Shown: positions 1 to 7,675 of the stretch, piece after piece
Layout: every line of letters begins with the position of its first letter
Position numbering within the stretch: position 1 is the first letter of the stretch
Assembly: GCA_023229435.1 (NCBI GenBank)
Contig: JALNZF010000004.1
Span: forward strand, 132,117 to 196,116
Source of the DNA: Nitrospirota bacterium
GTDB taxonomy: Bacteria; Nitrospirota; UBA9217
DNA length: 64,000 nt
Reading direction: 5' to 3'
The notes under the pieces: model-generated
What the model was told of the DNA's origin: nothing
The model's database searches: none
What the model saw: only the letters and a program-made list of their open reading frames with translations
Program-made: the position numbers and the translations under genes

Positions 1-2
1 GC

Positions 3-698
3 AATCTTCTCCTGACAATAACAGGTCATACTGCTGTTGTCATGTCGGTAGCATTCAGTCCCGACGGAAGCAGGATTGTTTCGGGCAGTCTTGATGGCAC
101 TTTAAAAATATGGAATGCCACAACTGGCAGTCTTCTCCTGACACTAACAGGTTCTAGCGCATCAGTAGCATTCAGTCCCGATGGAAGCAGGATTGTTTCG
201 GGCAGTGGAGATGACACTATAAAGATCTTTGATGCTACAACTGGTAGTCTTCTCCTGACACTATCAGGTCATACTGATGTTGTCTATTCTGTAGCGTATA
301 GTCATGATGCCAGCAGGATTGTTTCTGGCAGTCAAGATAATACTATAATGGTTTGGAATGCCACAAATGGCAGCCTTCTTTTGACACTGACAGGGGACAT
401 GGGTGATGTCCGAACAGTAGCATTCAGTCCTGATGGGAGCAAGATTGTTTCAGGGGGGTTCATGCTTTTTGAGGGGTGGGATGGAAACGTAGTTATCTGG
501 GATGCTGTGTCGGGGGCTTCTCTTTATGCTATGGTTGATCCATCTCTTTCTGGAGATACTGTGAACACGTCCGATATCAATAGCGGCAGTACTGCAGGTC
601 TGTTAGGTCTATTCTGTACCTGTGACACTGTCTGTACCTGCAATACAGTTACCGTTTGTACGTGTGACTCCCAGATATGTACTTGTCATTCAGTTTGA
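3..698 (+). CDS. WD40 beta-propeller protein with Cys-rich C-terminal tail (5' end outside window)
   Basis: The reading frame is open from the window edge, so the N-terminus lies upstream. The visible part holds about four WD40 repeats of roughly 41 residues with the recurring cores 'AFSPDGSRIVSGS' and 'ATTGSLLLTLTGH', which fold as blades of a beta-propeller. After the last blade and a Gly/Ser-rich linker, the final 27 residues (615-695) contain eight cysteines as four Cys-Thr-Cys units separated by short spacers (DTV, NTVTV, DSQI). WD40 domains are normally Cys-poor, so the tail is a separate module. A radical SAM/SPASM gene starts 32 bp downstream on the same strand, which makes the tail a plausible substrate for thioether or other Cys cross-linking. 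The repeats are clear; the substrate role is inference. Confidence 0.85.
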   Translation, partial: NLLLTITGHTAVVMSVAFSPDGSRIVSGSLDGTLKIWNATTGSLLLTLTGSSASVAFSPDGSRIVSGSGDDTIKIFDATTGSLLLTLSGHTDVVYSVAYSHDASRIVSGSQDNTIMVWNATNGSLLLTLTGDMGDVRTVAFSPDGSKIVSGGFMLFEGWDGNVVIWDAVSGASLYAMVDPSLSGDTVNTSDINSGSTAGLLGLFCTCDTVCTCNTVTVCTCDSQICTCHSV

Positions 699-730
699 AC
701 ATGTCAAGCTGTGTACGGATATGAAAGACC

Positions 731-2080
731 ATGACTTATTATTTATCAACTGAAATATTCTCGATCCCTTACAAGGATAAGTATATTGTCTACGCCCCAC
801 TCAAACAAACAGCTTTCATGGTTTCACCCATGGCTGTCAATCTTTTATATAAGATTAATTTAGAAAATAATGGGCACTTTTTAAACAAGGAAGAAAAAGA
901 GCTCTTGACAACTTTTCGTGAATTAGGACTGATTGACGGAGCAATCGACAAATTACCTGCTCGGACAGAAGAAACATTTGCTCCCACAAATGTAACCCTT
1001 TTTCTTACTGGAAAATGTAATTTGAGATGTATTTACTGCTATGCCTCCGGCGGTGAAAAAGAAAATTCAACTATTCCTCTTAAGATGGCCAAATCCGCAA
1101 TTGACCTAATCATCAAAAATGCATTATCAAAAAATCAAAAAGTGATTGGTGTCGGTTTCCATGGAGGAGGCGAACCAACCCTTGCTTGGCAGACACTGGT
1201 CAAGTGCGTTGAATACACAAAAAGCAGATCATTGGCAACGGGCCTAAAAATTAATTTTAGTATTGCATCAAATGGCGTTATTTCAGCGAAAAGACTTGAC
1301 TGGATTATGGATAATTTTACCGGTTTGAATCTATCTCTTGATGGAACCGAGGACATACAGAATTATCATAGGCCATTAGCTAATGGCAAGGGGAGTTATA
1401 AAAAAGTAATTGACACAGTCAAGAGGATGAATGATAGGAACTTCTCTTATGGTGTTAGAGCTACTGTTACAGCCAGGAGTGTGGCTAATTTGGATAAGTA
1501 CGTTGAGTTCTTTGGAATTATGTGCAAAACTAAAAATATCCATTTTGAGCCAACCTTTGCTTGTGGAAGATGTCTTTACACAGGAATAGAGGCTCCTTCA
1601 CCTGATGAGTTTATTGCAGGATATAGAAAAGCTCAAAAGGTTGCAGAGAAGTTAGGAATATCTATTTATTATTCAGGTGCTCGCATCAATACTATATCTA
1701 CAATTTTCTGTAAGGCCTCCGGTGACAGTTTTTGTGTGACTCCTCAAGGTGATGTGACTTCCTGCTATGAAGTCTGTTCAAAAGATGATTTGCGCTCAGA
1801 GGTATTTTTCTATGGGAAATACGATAATGAAGAGAAGGAATTTATATTTTACGAAAATAAATTGGCTTATTTGAGAAAGCGCACCATAAATAATATCCCC
1901 CATTGTGAAAACTGTTTCTGCAAATACCACTGTGCAGGTGATTGTCTCGCAAAAGCCTCAGATGGAATGGATCTTATGTCAATAAATAATCCCAATCGAT
2001 GCAAAATAAACCAGACATTAACGTTGGATGGGATTATAAAGATATTGGAAGGTGTGGGGAGAGTTAATCTCGGATCATAA
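731..2080 (+). CDS. Radical SAM/SPASM-domain peptide or protein maturase
   Basis: 449 residues. Residues 1-80 resemble the small N-terminal substrate-binding (PqqD/RRE-like) region of peptide maturases. The radical SAM core has the CxxxCxxC cluster motif (C96, C100, C103, 'CNLRCIYCYA') and a GGEP motif near 147. The C-terminal third is a SPASM-type domain with cysteines at 327, 335, 345, 349, 392, 395, 397, 401, 405 and 424, enough for two auxiliary Fe-S clusters. Such enzymes install thioether or carbon-carbon cross-links in ribosomal peptides, or act as sulfatase maturases. No sulfatase is near, whereas the preceding gene ends in a Cys-Thr-Cys repeat tail, so a Cys-directed maturase is the preferred reading. 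The base composition is AT-richer than the core genes to the right. An attC-like site follows the stop codon. Confidence 0.9.
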   Translation: MTYYLSTEIFSIPYKDKYIVYAPLKQTAFMVSPMAVNLLYKINLENNGHFLNKEEKELLTTFRELGLIDGAIDKLPARTEETFAPTNVTLFLTGKCNLRCIYCYASGGEKENSTIPLKMAKSAIDLIIKNALSKNQKVIGVGFHGGGEPTLAWQTLVKCVEYTKSRSLATGLKINFSIASNGVISAKRLDWIMDNFTGLNLSLDGTEDIQNYHRPLANGKGSYKKVIDTVKRMNDRNFSYGVRATVTARSVANLDKYVEFFGIMCKTKNIHFEPTFACGRCLYTGIEAPSPDEFIAGYRKAQKVAEKLGISIYYSGARINTISTIFCKASGDSFCVTPQGDVTSCYEVCSKDDLRSEVFFYGKYDNEEKEFIFYENKLAYLRKRTINNIPHCENCFCKYHCAGDCLAKASDGMDLMSINNPNRCKINQTLTLDGIIKILEGVGRVNLGS

Positions 2081-2101
2081 ACGCTTAATTCGTTGATAGC
2101 T

Positions 2102-2177
2102 GGCTAACTAAAGGCTGAAGCTGACGGCTCACCCGGCGTAATTCCTGAGTACCCACAGCTTAGCCTGAGCGTTGAAC
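2102..2177 (+). repeat. attC-like integron recombination site 1
   Basis: Imperfect palindrome with attC architecture. The L'' arm GGCTGAAGCTG (2113-2123) pairs with the L' arm CAGCTTAGCC (2156-2165) apart from one unpaired G, the extrahelical base diagnostic of attC sites. The right end GTTGAAC (2171-2177) fits GTTRRRY, and its GTT can pair with AAC at 2106-2108. The central 32 nt form the variable apical part. The R'' box GGCTAAC deviates from RYYYAAC at one position. Seen directly in sequence; the integron assignment is inference because no intI gene is in the window. Confidence 0.6.
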
Positions 2178-2256
2178 TAAACCGCTTCGCGGTAGCTAAA
2201 GGCAAGAAAGGCGTTTAACCCGAAAAAAGAATATAAACATAAGAAAGGAGTAAATT

Positions 2257-3024
2257 ATGAATAGATTGATTTTATCGTGCATTTTAACTTTTTCGATTTT
2301 AGGCGCTGGCTGCGCCGGAAATACCATTACCGTAAAGGGACAGCAATTCAAATATTGGAAAAGTCCAAAAAAGGGATATATGGGCGACTACGAAGGACTG
2401 GTCGATGGACAGGCTTATACTAACAAATACTATGGTTGGTCATCCGTGTGGTTGGATCCAGACGTGAGGTTCTCCAACTACTCAAAGTTGACCATAATTG
2501 ATATTGAAGACTGGACTAAAGGGGAGCCTTTAGGATATATAAGCGATGTTTCGGAAACTATATCTCAAGCTCTTGCCATGTCGTCAAGTCTAACAATAAT
2601 TTTCAAGGAAGTATCTCGTAGCACAAGGGAAGACACAAAAGATGGGCTTATAATTAAAGGAGCCGTAACAGAGTATCAAGTGAAACATGTAACAGGCATG
2701 ACTGGGTTTAAGCAAGGTAAAATCATAAATGCCCAGATACGTGGAGACTACTTGCAGGCTGCTTCTCTAAATGCTGAAGCGAGTCAGAACACCGGTCAGA
2801 TTAATGTTGATGTAACAACGGAATTGTTACTCGTTGACGCCGCCGATGATAAAGTAATCGGGAAAATAGTAAAAAGCGGTTTTAATAACAGCGGAGATCT
2901 TCGAGCGGCAACGGAAAATATTTCCAAATTTGTTGGAATATTGATTAATTCATACTGGAATGAAAGCCCGGGTTTTGATCCCAAGGAACTTATTAAGGAA
3001 AAGACTGCCGGACGCTCAAAGTAA
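2257..3024 (+). CDS. Putative lipoprotein, probable gene-cassette cargo
   Basis: 255 residues with a type II signal peptide ending in 'LGAGC', so the mature protein would be lipidated at Cys19 and held in the envelope. The rest is soluble, rich in beta-strand-forming and polar residues, with no motif I can name. It loosely recalls DUF3313-type lipoproteins in size and in a middle segment about suppressing or setting a 'VDVTTELLLVDAADDKVIGK'-like strand pair. A good ribosome binding site (AGAAAGGAG) precedes the ATG. The gene sits between two attC-like sites (2102-2177 and 3120-3176), which would make it a 999-bp cassette. A factor-independent terminator follows. The function is unknown. Confidence 0.75.
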   Translation: MNRLILSCILTFSILGAGCAGNTITVKGQQFKYWKSPKKGYMGDYEGLVDGQAYTNKYYGWSSVWLDPDVRFSNYSKLTIIDIEDWTKGEPLGYISDVSETISQALAMSSSLTIIFKEVSRSTREDTKDGLIIKGAVTEYQVKHVTGMTGFKQGKIINAQIRGDYLQAASLNAEASQNTGQINVDVTTELLLVDAADDKVIGKIVKSGFNNSGDLRAATENISKFVGILINSYWNESPGFDPKELIKEKTAGRSK

Positions 3025-3065
3025 GATCGGCAATTGCGTTTAGTCGAAAGAGTCAAAAAAAGGTC

Positions 3066-3093
3066 AAAGGGGTTCTCCATTGCCCCCTTTTTT
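3066..3093 (+). terminator. Rho-independent terminator
   Basis: AAAGGGG (3066-3072) pairs with CCCCTTT (3084-3090) across a 10-11 nt loop and runs into six Ts. It ends the transcript of the lipoprotein gene just upstream. Confidence 0.75.
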
Positions 3094-3119
3094 AAACAAT
3101 AATCGTGAAAAAGCGAAGT

Positions 3120-3176
3120 TGTCAACCAGCGGCTGGACCGGCCCAAAAACCGCCGGTCAGCCTTATGACGTTAGGC
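3120..3176 (+). repeat. attC-like integron recombination site 2
   Basis: The L'' arm GGCTGGACCGG (3131-3141) pairs perfectly with the L' arm CCGGTCAGCC (3153-3162) except for one extra G, the same extrahelical-base arrangement as the site at 2102-2177. The R' box GTTAGGC (3170-3176) is a canonical GTTRRRY; its GTT can pair with AAC at 3124-3126. The R'' half is poor. A short reading frame begins 4 bp after the box, as is usual for cassette genes. Confidence 0.6.
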
Positions 3177-3179
3177 AGG

Positions 3180-3419
3180 ATGGAACAAGTGTTGATGACG
3201 ACCTCGACACAGAACATCAAGAGGATGGTCTACTTGTTATCTGTCCAGGCAAGGGCCAAAGACCGGGGCCATCTCAGTGCAATCTCCGATCTTTCACTCT
3301 ATCGAAAGTTGTTCAGCAATATTTATCGCATAGGTGTTGTTCAAGTACACAAGGATGTTTGCTCGGAACGGATGCGTTACTGCGAGGTCCTAGTTTTTCA
3401 ACACCCTGTCAAGTGCTGA
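3180..3419 (+). CDS. Hypothetical small protein, possible cassette ORF
   Basis: 79 residues starting at the ATG that follows the attC-like box GTTAGGC almost immediately, preceded by the purine-rich stretch GGCAGG. It contains a short basic region and a few cysteines near the C-terminus. I recognise no family and see no membrane segment. Support comes only from its position relative to the attC-like site, so it may be non-coding. Confidence 0.3.
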   Translation: MEQVLMTTSTQNIKRMVYLLSVQARAKDRGHLSAISDLSLYRKLFSNIYRIGVVQVHKDVCSERMRYCEVLVFQHPVKC

Positions 3420-3467
3420 CCCCGCACCCCCTGGTGCCGAATCCGGCGACGCCGCACCGCAGTCCTT

Positions 3468-3785
3468 TCATTTGCATAGAAACATCATCAAATCCCACGT
3501 AACGATTCTATTAATATCATCCTGATACCGATAAATAATGCTTGCCACGTTAGCGCCGGCTTTTTCGGCCGCACAGCGGGCGTTATAGTCGCACCACTGG
3601 TCGTCCTTGCCACGCACCATGCTGATTCCTTTTGCTTCACAGTTTCTGTGCAGCCATTCGCTTCTTTTCTCAGAAGTCCTCTCTACAGAACCCCCCCTCT
3701 GCGGCGGAGTCAATGCCGGAAGTGGTAAAGAAGGGGCGCATGCGACCACCACTAAGAGACATACGGGCAACAATAGCCGACTCAT
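3468..3785 (-). CDS. Putative small lipoprotein
   Basis: 105 residues. The N-terminus 'MSRLLLPVCLLVVVAC' is a short lipoprotein signal with a plausible lipobox Cys at position 16, followed by a Pro/Leu-rich linker. The mature part has four further Cys residues, enough for two disulfides, and a C-terminal segment ending 'MMFLCK'. No family recognised. It is antisense to the cassette genes to the left and faces the same way as the two lipoprotein genes to the right. Immediately upstream is a 7-bp hairpin (CCTGTAG/CTACAGG near 3813-3830). Confidence 0.55.
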   Translation of the reverse strand: MSRLLLPVCLLVVVACAPSLPLPALTPPQRGGSVERTSEKRSEWLHRNCEAKGISMVRGKDDQWCDYNARCAAEKAGANVASIIYRYQDDINRIVTWDLMMFLCK

Positions 3786-3925
3786 TATTATTCCCTTTTA
3801 ACATTCAATTTCCTGTAGATTGCTACAGGGTCACATTATAGAGGGAAGAGCTTAAGAAACCGCAGGTTGCTTAAACGATAATAGTCTTCCTCTTTATAGA
3901 TACCACGCAGCTTGCTGCGAGAAGG

Positions 3926-4387
3926 TTAATTTATGGGTGCATCGGATTGTACTGGTGAAGCTCCGGCATCAGCTTTAATTTTTACAATATCGCCGGTGAA
4001 ATCTACAACATTATAACCCGGCCAGATAGGCAGCCAATTTAATATTGGGATATAATTCAAAAGGCCGCTATTAACATCGACTGCAAGGTTAGTAATCGCG
4101 ATGCCGCCTGCTTTTTCAACCTGCGAGTTGACACTGTTGGAGATGTCAATGGTATTGAACGGCACAAAGGACCAGAATATTCCCCAGCCGTAAGCCGTTT
4201 GACGGAATGTTCCTACGGTTTCGAGTCTTTCTGAGGGTATCACTTGCCCGCTATTGTCGCGTATTGCACGCGACAGGGAAATATCGTATCGGGCACCGTC
4301 AGCCTTCACCATGTTACGGGCACCGGTACATCCGGTCAACAGAATAAGTCCAATAACAGACGCCATCATAATTATTAGCGTTTTCAT
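3926..4387 (-). CDS. Putative lipoprotein
   Basis: 153 residues. The signal peptide 'MKTLIIMMASVIGLILLTGC' ends in a good lipobox (LLTGC). The mature chain contains an aromatic, proline-rich middle ('GWGIFWSFVPFNTIDISN') and a hydrophobic 'LNYIPILNWLPIWPGYNVV' stretch that may associate with the membrane. No named family. Its ATG overlaps the stop codon of the upstream gene (TAATG), so the two are translationally coupled and probably act together at the envelope. Confidence 0.7.
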   Translation of the reverse strand: MKTLIIMMASVIGLILLTGCTGARNMVKADGARYDISLSRAIRDNSGQVIPSERLETVGTFRQTAYGWGIFWSFVPFNTIDISNSVNSQVEKAGGIAITNLAVDVNSGLLNYIPILNWLPIWPGYNVVDFTGDIVKIKADAGASPVQSDAPIN

Positions 4388-4818
4388 TATTTCTTATCCT
4401 TTCCTGTTTCTGCAACACCGCCTTTAATATTTATCCAGTTTTCTAAGACACCCACAAAGAAAGGAAGGCCAGAAACCCAAGCACCGACTTGCATTCCGGA
4501 AACATGCACATCCAACGCATCGTTCCCCTGCGTGGCTCTGAAAACCGCAGCAGAAGCCTTGTTTGGGCCTTCTATTCTAGTTGTCGTTTGCTGAGCAGAT
4601 ACGCCATAACCGTAGTCGGTCCATGTTTCCGTATGCGAATATAGCACTTCCACATCAACGTCATTGCGGTACGTTTCGATATGACTCGGGCCTGCCAGAA
4701 GCACGGGGTTGGGCACCGAGCTGACGGTTAGGTATGCGCTTGGGGCGCACCCGGTGACGCATACAATCGCAACGAAGGTAATCAGATTCTTCCATTTCCT
4801 GCCGTTTTGTTGACTCAT
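4387..4818 (-). CDS. Putative lipoprotein, coupled to downstream lipoprotein gene
   Basis: 143 residues from the ATG at 4818, chosen because GGGAGG lies just upstream; the frame stays open further but lacks a better start. Residues 1-24 are a lipoprotein signal ('FVAIVCVTGC'). The mature part has a Thr/Tyr-rich region and ends in a hydrophobic 'GLPFFVGVLENWINI' segment. The family is not recognised. It forms a two-gene operon with the following lipoprotein through a TAATG overlap. Confidence 0.7.
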   Translation of the reverse strand: MSQQNGRKWKNLITFVAIVCVTGCAPSAYLTVSSVPNPVLLAGPSHIETYRNDVDVEVLYSHTETWTDYGYGVSAQQTTTRIEGPNKASAAVFRATQGNDALDVHVSGMQVGAWVSGLPFFVGVLENWINIKGGVAETGKDKK

Positions 4819-5336
4819 CGATCCTCCCTTTGGGAATAAGGTTGTTGTCTTAGATGAGATGATGATAAGAACATCCTTTTCTGTAGGATTGTCCCGCTTT
4901 ACTATGCCGAACTTGCCACGGTGCGAGAATAGCAAAATCCAGCGATTTATAGTAAAAAAATTCTACCCTACCATGCACCGAACTAAAGAGGTCATTGGGG
5001 TCACTTCTCGACTCGTGACAAATTAGCCTGAAATTTTTTTAAAATTTCAATATGAACTATGCAATTTCCGAATTGTGCAACTCCTACGGACTTCATGATG
5101 GAGTCTATTATTATTCATATTCATTGTCAAGCGGAGAAGAGGATACACCTCGATGCGATGTTAATCATTAAGGATCAAGTGCAGTTTGACTGTGATAAAA
5201 ATGTGCTAAAATTTTCCGAAATGGACACAATTATCGTAATGGATATAATTTTTGGAATGCCGATAACGCGCCAATTTGTAAAGCAAAACGGGAAACCCGA
5301 ACAACATCAACGGTCTGGTGTTTTCAGATTTTTTGA
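4819..5336. other. AT-rich intergenic region before the tRNA fragment
   Basis: About 520 bp with no convincing gene. It should contain the promoter for the leftward lipoprotein pair. A 155-residue open frame beginning at 5059 crosses the tRNA fragment and has no family features, so I do not call it. Confidence 0.5.
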
Positions 5337-5380
5337 CTTTCACGGCGATAACGCGGGTTCAAATCCCGCTGGGGACGCCA
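5337..5380 (+). pseudogene. 3' half of tRNA-Glu(UUC), probable integration-site duplication
   Basis: The sequence runs from the anticodon loop CTTTCAC (5337-5343, anticodon TTC) through the 3' anticodon-stem strand, the variable loop, a perfect T arm (GCGGG-TTCAAAT-CCCGC) and the acceptor strand TGGGGAC with GCCA (5371-5380). This matches the 3' half of bacterial tRNA-Glu. No 5' half (expected to begin GTCCCCA) lies upstream, where the DNA is unrelated and AT-rich. A 3' tRNA fragment bordering accessory genes is the usual product of tyrosine-recombinase integration, where the element brings its own copy of the tRNA 3' end. A GC hairpin (CCCGC-TGCT-GCGGG, about 5399-5413) follows and could be the old tRNA terminator. 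Confidence 0.8.
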
Positions 5381-5733
5381 ATCAAATTCAGGAGTTATCC
5401 CGCTGCTGCGGGGCAGTTCCTTTTCTTTTGACTGCGCCTTACTGCATATGGTTTCCCACGCCACAGAGAAAAACGCCCTCCATGAACAAAACCATAGATA
5501 ATCTTTCATTTCACTCCGTTCTGTGATATTCTCATGATATTCGGTGCATGAGCAGTTACGACTTTCTGCATCTGTTGCCGATTTTTTAAGTTTCACACTG
5601 GACTCTGTACTATTTTAAACCCATACAGACACGAGCGATACATCCGTCCATGCGAGTGACGGGACGGATCCGCTATGATATCATGACATTTCGAACCTGA
5701 CCCGGAGGGGTCCACCATAAAAAGGAGGAAACT

Positions 5734-6648
5734 ATGAAACTGCGTACGGTAATCGGTTTGGCGGCGGTAAGTGCGGCACTCATCATGAACATATCCCTGG
5801 CACAGGCAGAGGGGCTGAAGCCTTTCGTCCTCGGCGCGGAACCCCAGAAGGCTGACCCGGCACAGGTGGTTGTTGATGCCAAGACGGCCTTGCTGGCACA
5901 GGGATTCGAAGTGGTCGGCACCTACTCCCCCTATCCCAATGCCACGGTGATCATTGTGACCAGCGACTCCTTGAAGGCCAACGCGTCAAAAAGCGATTTC
6001 GGCGGATACGGGGCTATCGAGCGCGTGGCAGTCACCCAAGTGAAGGACAAGGTCCAGGTGTCCTTTACCAATCCTCCTTATTGGGCGGCGGCCTATCGGA
6101 TGAAGGGGAACCTGGAGGACGTGAAGGCAAAGCTGGAGGCGGCCCTGGGCAAGCAAAGGGAATTCGGTTCAGAGAAGGGGCTTACGGAAAAACAACTGCG
6201 GAAATACAACTACACCTTCGGCATGGAGAAGTTCGACAGCCTCGGCAAGCACGAACTGGCTGAGTATAAGACCTATCATGAGGCCAAGAGCGCGGTCGAA
6301 GCCGGCCTCGCTGCGGGCAAGGCGGGAGTGACCAGGGTGTACTGCGTTGACATACCGGGCAAGGAAGAGGCGGTCTACGGCGTCGCCATGTCCAAGGGAA
6401 AAGGCGCGGACAAATACATCATGGACTACATCGACTTCGGCGATGTCAAGTCGACGGCCCACCTTCCGTATGAGATACTGGTGTCGGGGAACAAGGTGTA
6501 CCATCTCTTCGCCCGGTTCCGCATTGCCATCAGTTTCCCGGACCTCAGCATGATGGGCAACAACAGCTTCATGTCCATCATGAGCGCGCCGGGAGCGATC
6601 AAGGACGCGCTGACGGAAGTGGTGTCCAGGGACAAAGAGAAGAAATAG
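5734..6648 (+). CDS. Periplasmic protein with DUF302-like domain
   Basis: 304 residues with a cleavable signal peptide (about 1-25, ending 'ISLAQA'). The stretch after it ('AKTALLAQGFEVVGTYSPYPNATVIIVTS') has the pattern of DUF302-type domains, a small alpha/beta fold of unknown biochemical role. The C-terminal half repeats an alpha/beta pattern and ends in a charged KEKK. No catalytic residues stand out. A strong binding site (AAAAGGAGG) precedes the ATG. It is the first complete gene to the right of the tRNA-Glu scar and appears monocistronic. Confidence 0.7.
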   Translation: MKLRTVIGLAAVSAALIMNISLAQAEGLKPFVLGAEPQKADPAQVVVDAKTALLAQGFEVVGTYSPYPNATVIIVTSDSLKANASKSDFGGYGAIERVAVTQVKDKVQVSFTNPPYWAAAYRMKGNLEDVKAKLEAALGKQREFGSEKGLTEKQLRKYNYTFGMEKFDSLGKHELAEYKTYHEAKSAVEAGLAAGKAGVTRVYCVDIPGKEEAVYGVAMSKGKGADKYIMDYIDFGDVKSTAHLPYEILVSGNKVYHLFARFRIAISFPDLSMMGNNSFMSIMSAPGAIKDALTEVVSRDKEKK

Positions 6649-6771
6649 TCAGCTGGGTGCCGATGGCTCAACAGGATAACAAGTCCGGGTTTGGATACCA
6701 AGTGCAGTGAAACGACTCAATTGTTCCGGTGCGCTCAGGGATCTGTGCGGCAAGGGAGGAGAGGGGTCCTC

Positions 6772-7179
6772 ATGACCAAAAAATGGAGCGTTCTTTTTTG
6801 CGATCCCTTTATGAAGCCCTGCCCGGTCTCGGAGTTTCTTGATTCATGCAGTTCCGAGCATCAGGTAAAGGTTCTGCACTTCCTCGAACTGCTGGAGGAG
6901 ATGGGTCCCACACTGCCCCGGCCCTATGCGGACCTCCTGGAAGACGGCATCCACGAATTACGGGTCAGCCTCTCCGGCGACCCCATGCGATTGCTCTATT
7001 TTTTCTGTTTCGAGACCTATATCATTGTGTACCGCGCGCTCCGGAAAAATTCGAGCAAAGTCCCTGTTGCATACATTCAGGAAACGCGGCGATACCGCGA
7101 GATGTTCCTGGGCCGTGTGGGCCGCAACGATCTGGAGAAATACCGTCATGAAGACCTTCAGGAGATATCTCAGGGATAA
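6772..7179 (+). CDS. HigB/RelE-type toxin (Gp49-like family)
   Basis: 135 residues from the ATG at 6772, preceded by GGAGGAG. The sequence 'LLEDGIHELRVSLSGDPMRLLYFFCFETYIIVYRALRKNS' has the family pattern of phage-derived Gp49-like/HigB toxins: the ELR strand, R..Y.F core and the basic 'RALRKNS' segment. Such proteins are ribosome-dependent mRNA interferases neutralised by a partner encoded next door. The gene overlaps the following HTH gene by 32 bp. It is slightly longer than a typical HigB of 90-120 residues. Confidence 0.8.
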   Translation: MTKKWSVLFCDPFMKPCPVSEFLDSCSSEHQVKVLHFLELLEEMGPTLPRPYADLLEDGIHELRVSLSGDPMRLLYFFCFETYIIVYRALRKNSSKVPVAYIQETRRYREMFLGRVGRNDLEKYRHEDLQEISQG

Positions 7180-7432
7180 GTGCGCCGACCCTGAGTTCCT
7201 CAAACGCTACCAGGACCAATGCACGATTTGCCCGAAGACGGTGCAGATCATTACTGCGATCGCAGAACAGGGGCTTTCGAATGAAGCGGCGGCACGGAAG
7301 GCGGGTGTTGATCCGGAACATCTGGCGCTGCTGGAATCCGCAGACCGATGCTCGTTCGATGAAGTCAAAAAGCTTTCTATCGCACTTGGCCTTTCATTAC
7401 CCGATGGATGTAATAAAAAGGCGTCCTCGTAA
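7148..7432 (+). CDS. HigA-type XRE-family antitoxin
   Basis: 94 residues from the ATG at 7148, inside the end of the toxin gene. The N-terminus 'MKTFRRYLRDKCADPEF' and the central helix-turn-helix 'SNEAAARKAGVDPEHLALLE' match the antitoxins paired with Gp49-like toxins. Two cysteines near residues 25-28 (CTIC) are unusual. By family knowledge it binds the toxin and represses the shared promoter, which should lie around 6660-6760. The overlap implies translational coupling. Confidence 0.8.
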   Translation: MKTFRRYLRDKCADPEFLKRYQDQCTICPKTVQIITAIAEQGLSNEAAARKAGVDPEHLALLESADRCSFDEVKKLSIALGLSLPDGCNKKASS

Positions 7433-7675
7433 ACATTTTCAGTAACGACAGGGAGAAGAAATATATCTTGATACTACGGCAAGCAAGGCGCTCGCAGGTT
7501 GTGAGTAAACGTGATAAACGGGATGGTGCAATGATTTGGCTCTATGGGTCTGGCGGGAAAACCGTGGCATGAACAGTCCTCGTTTTTTTTTGACAAGGTG
7601 ATAGTGATATGGTATAGTTCTGCTGCATTCTGAATTCAGTGATGTATCTATCAATAAGAAAGGGAGGAAAGAGTA

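Noticed and set aside
1..540. Repeated DNA in the WD40 gene as an intergenic repeat
   Set aside because: The direct repeats are about 123 bp, keep the frame and encode WD40 blades, so they are domain repeats.
2079..2217. TAAACGCTT / AAGGCGTTTA as outer arms of a larger attC
   Set aside because: The pair also has an extra G, but it lies outside the attC-like site at 2102-2177 and would make an oddly long site. Kept only as a note.
5059..5526. 155-residue open frame across the tRNA-Glu fragment
   Set aside because: It runs through the tRNA sequence, has no family features, no good ribosome site and an unusual composition.
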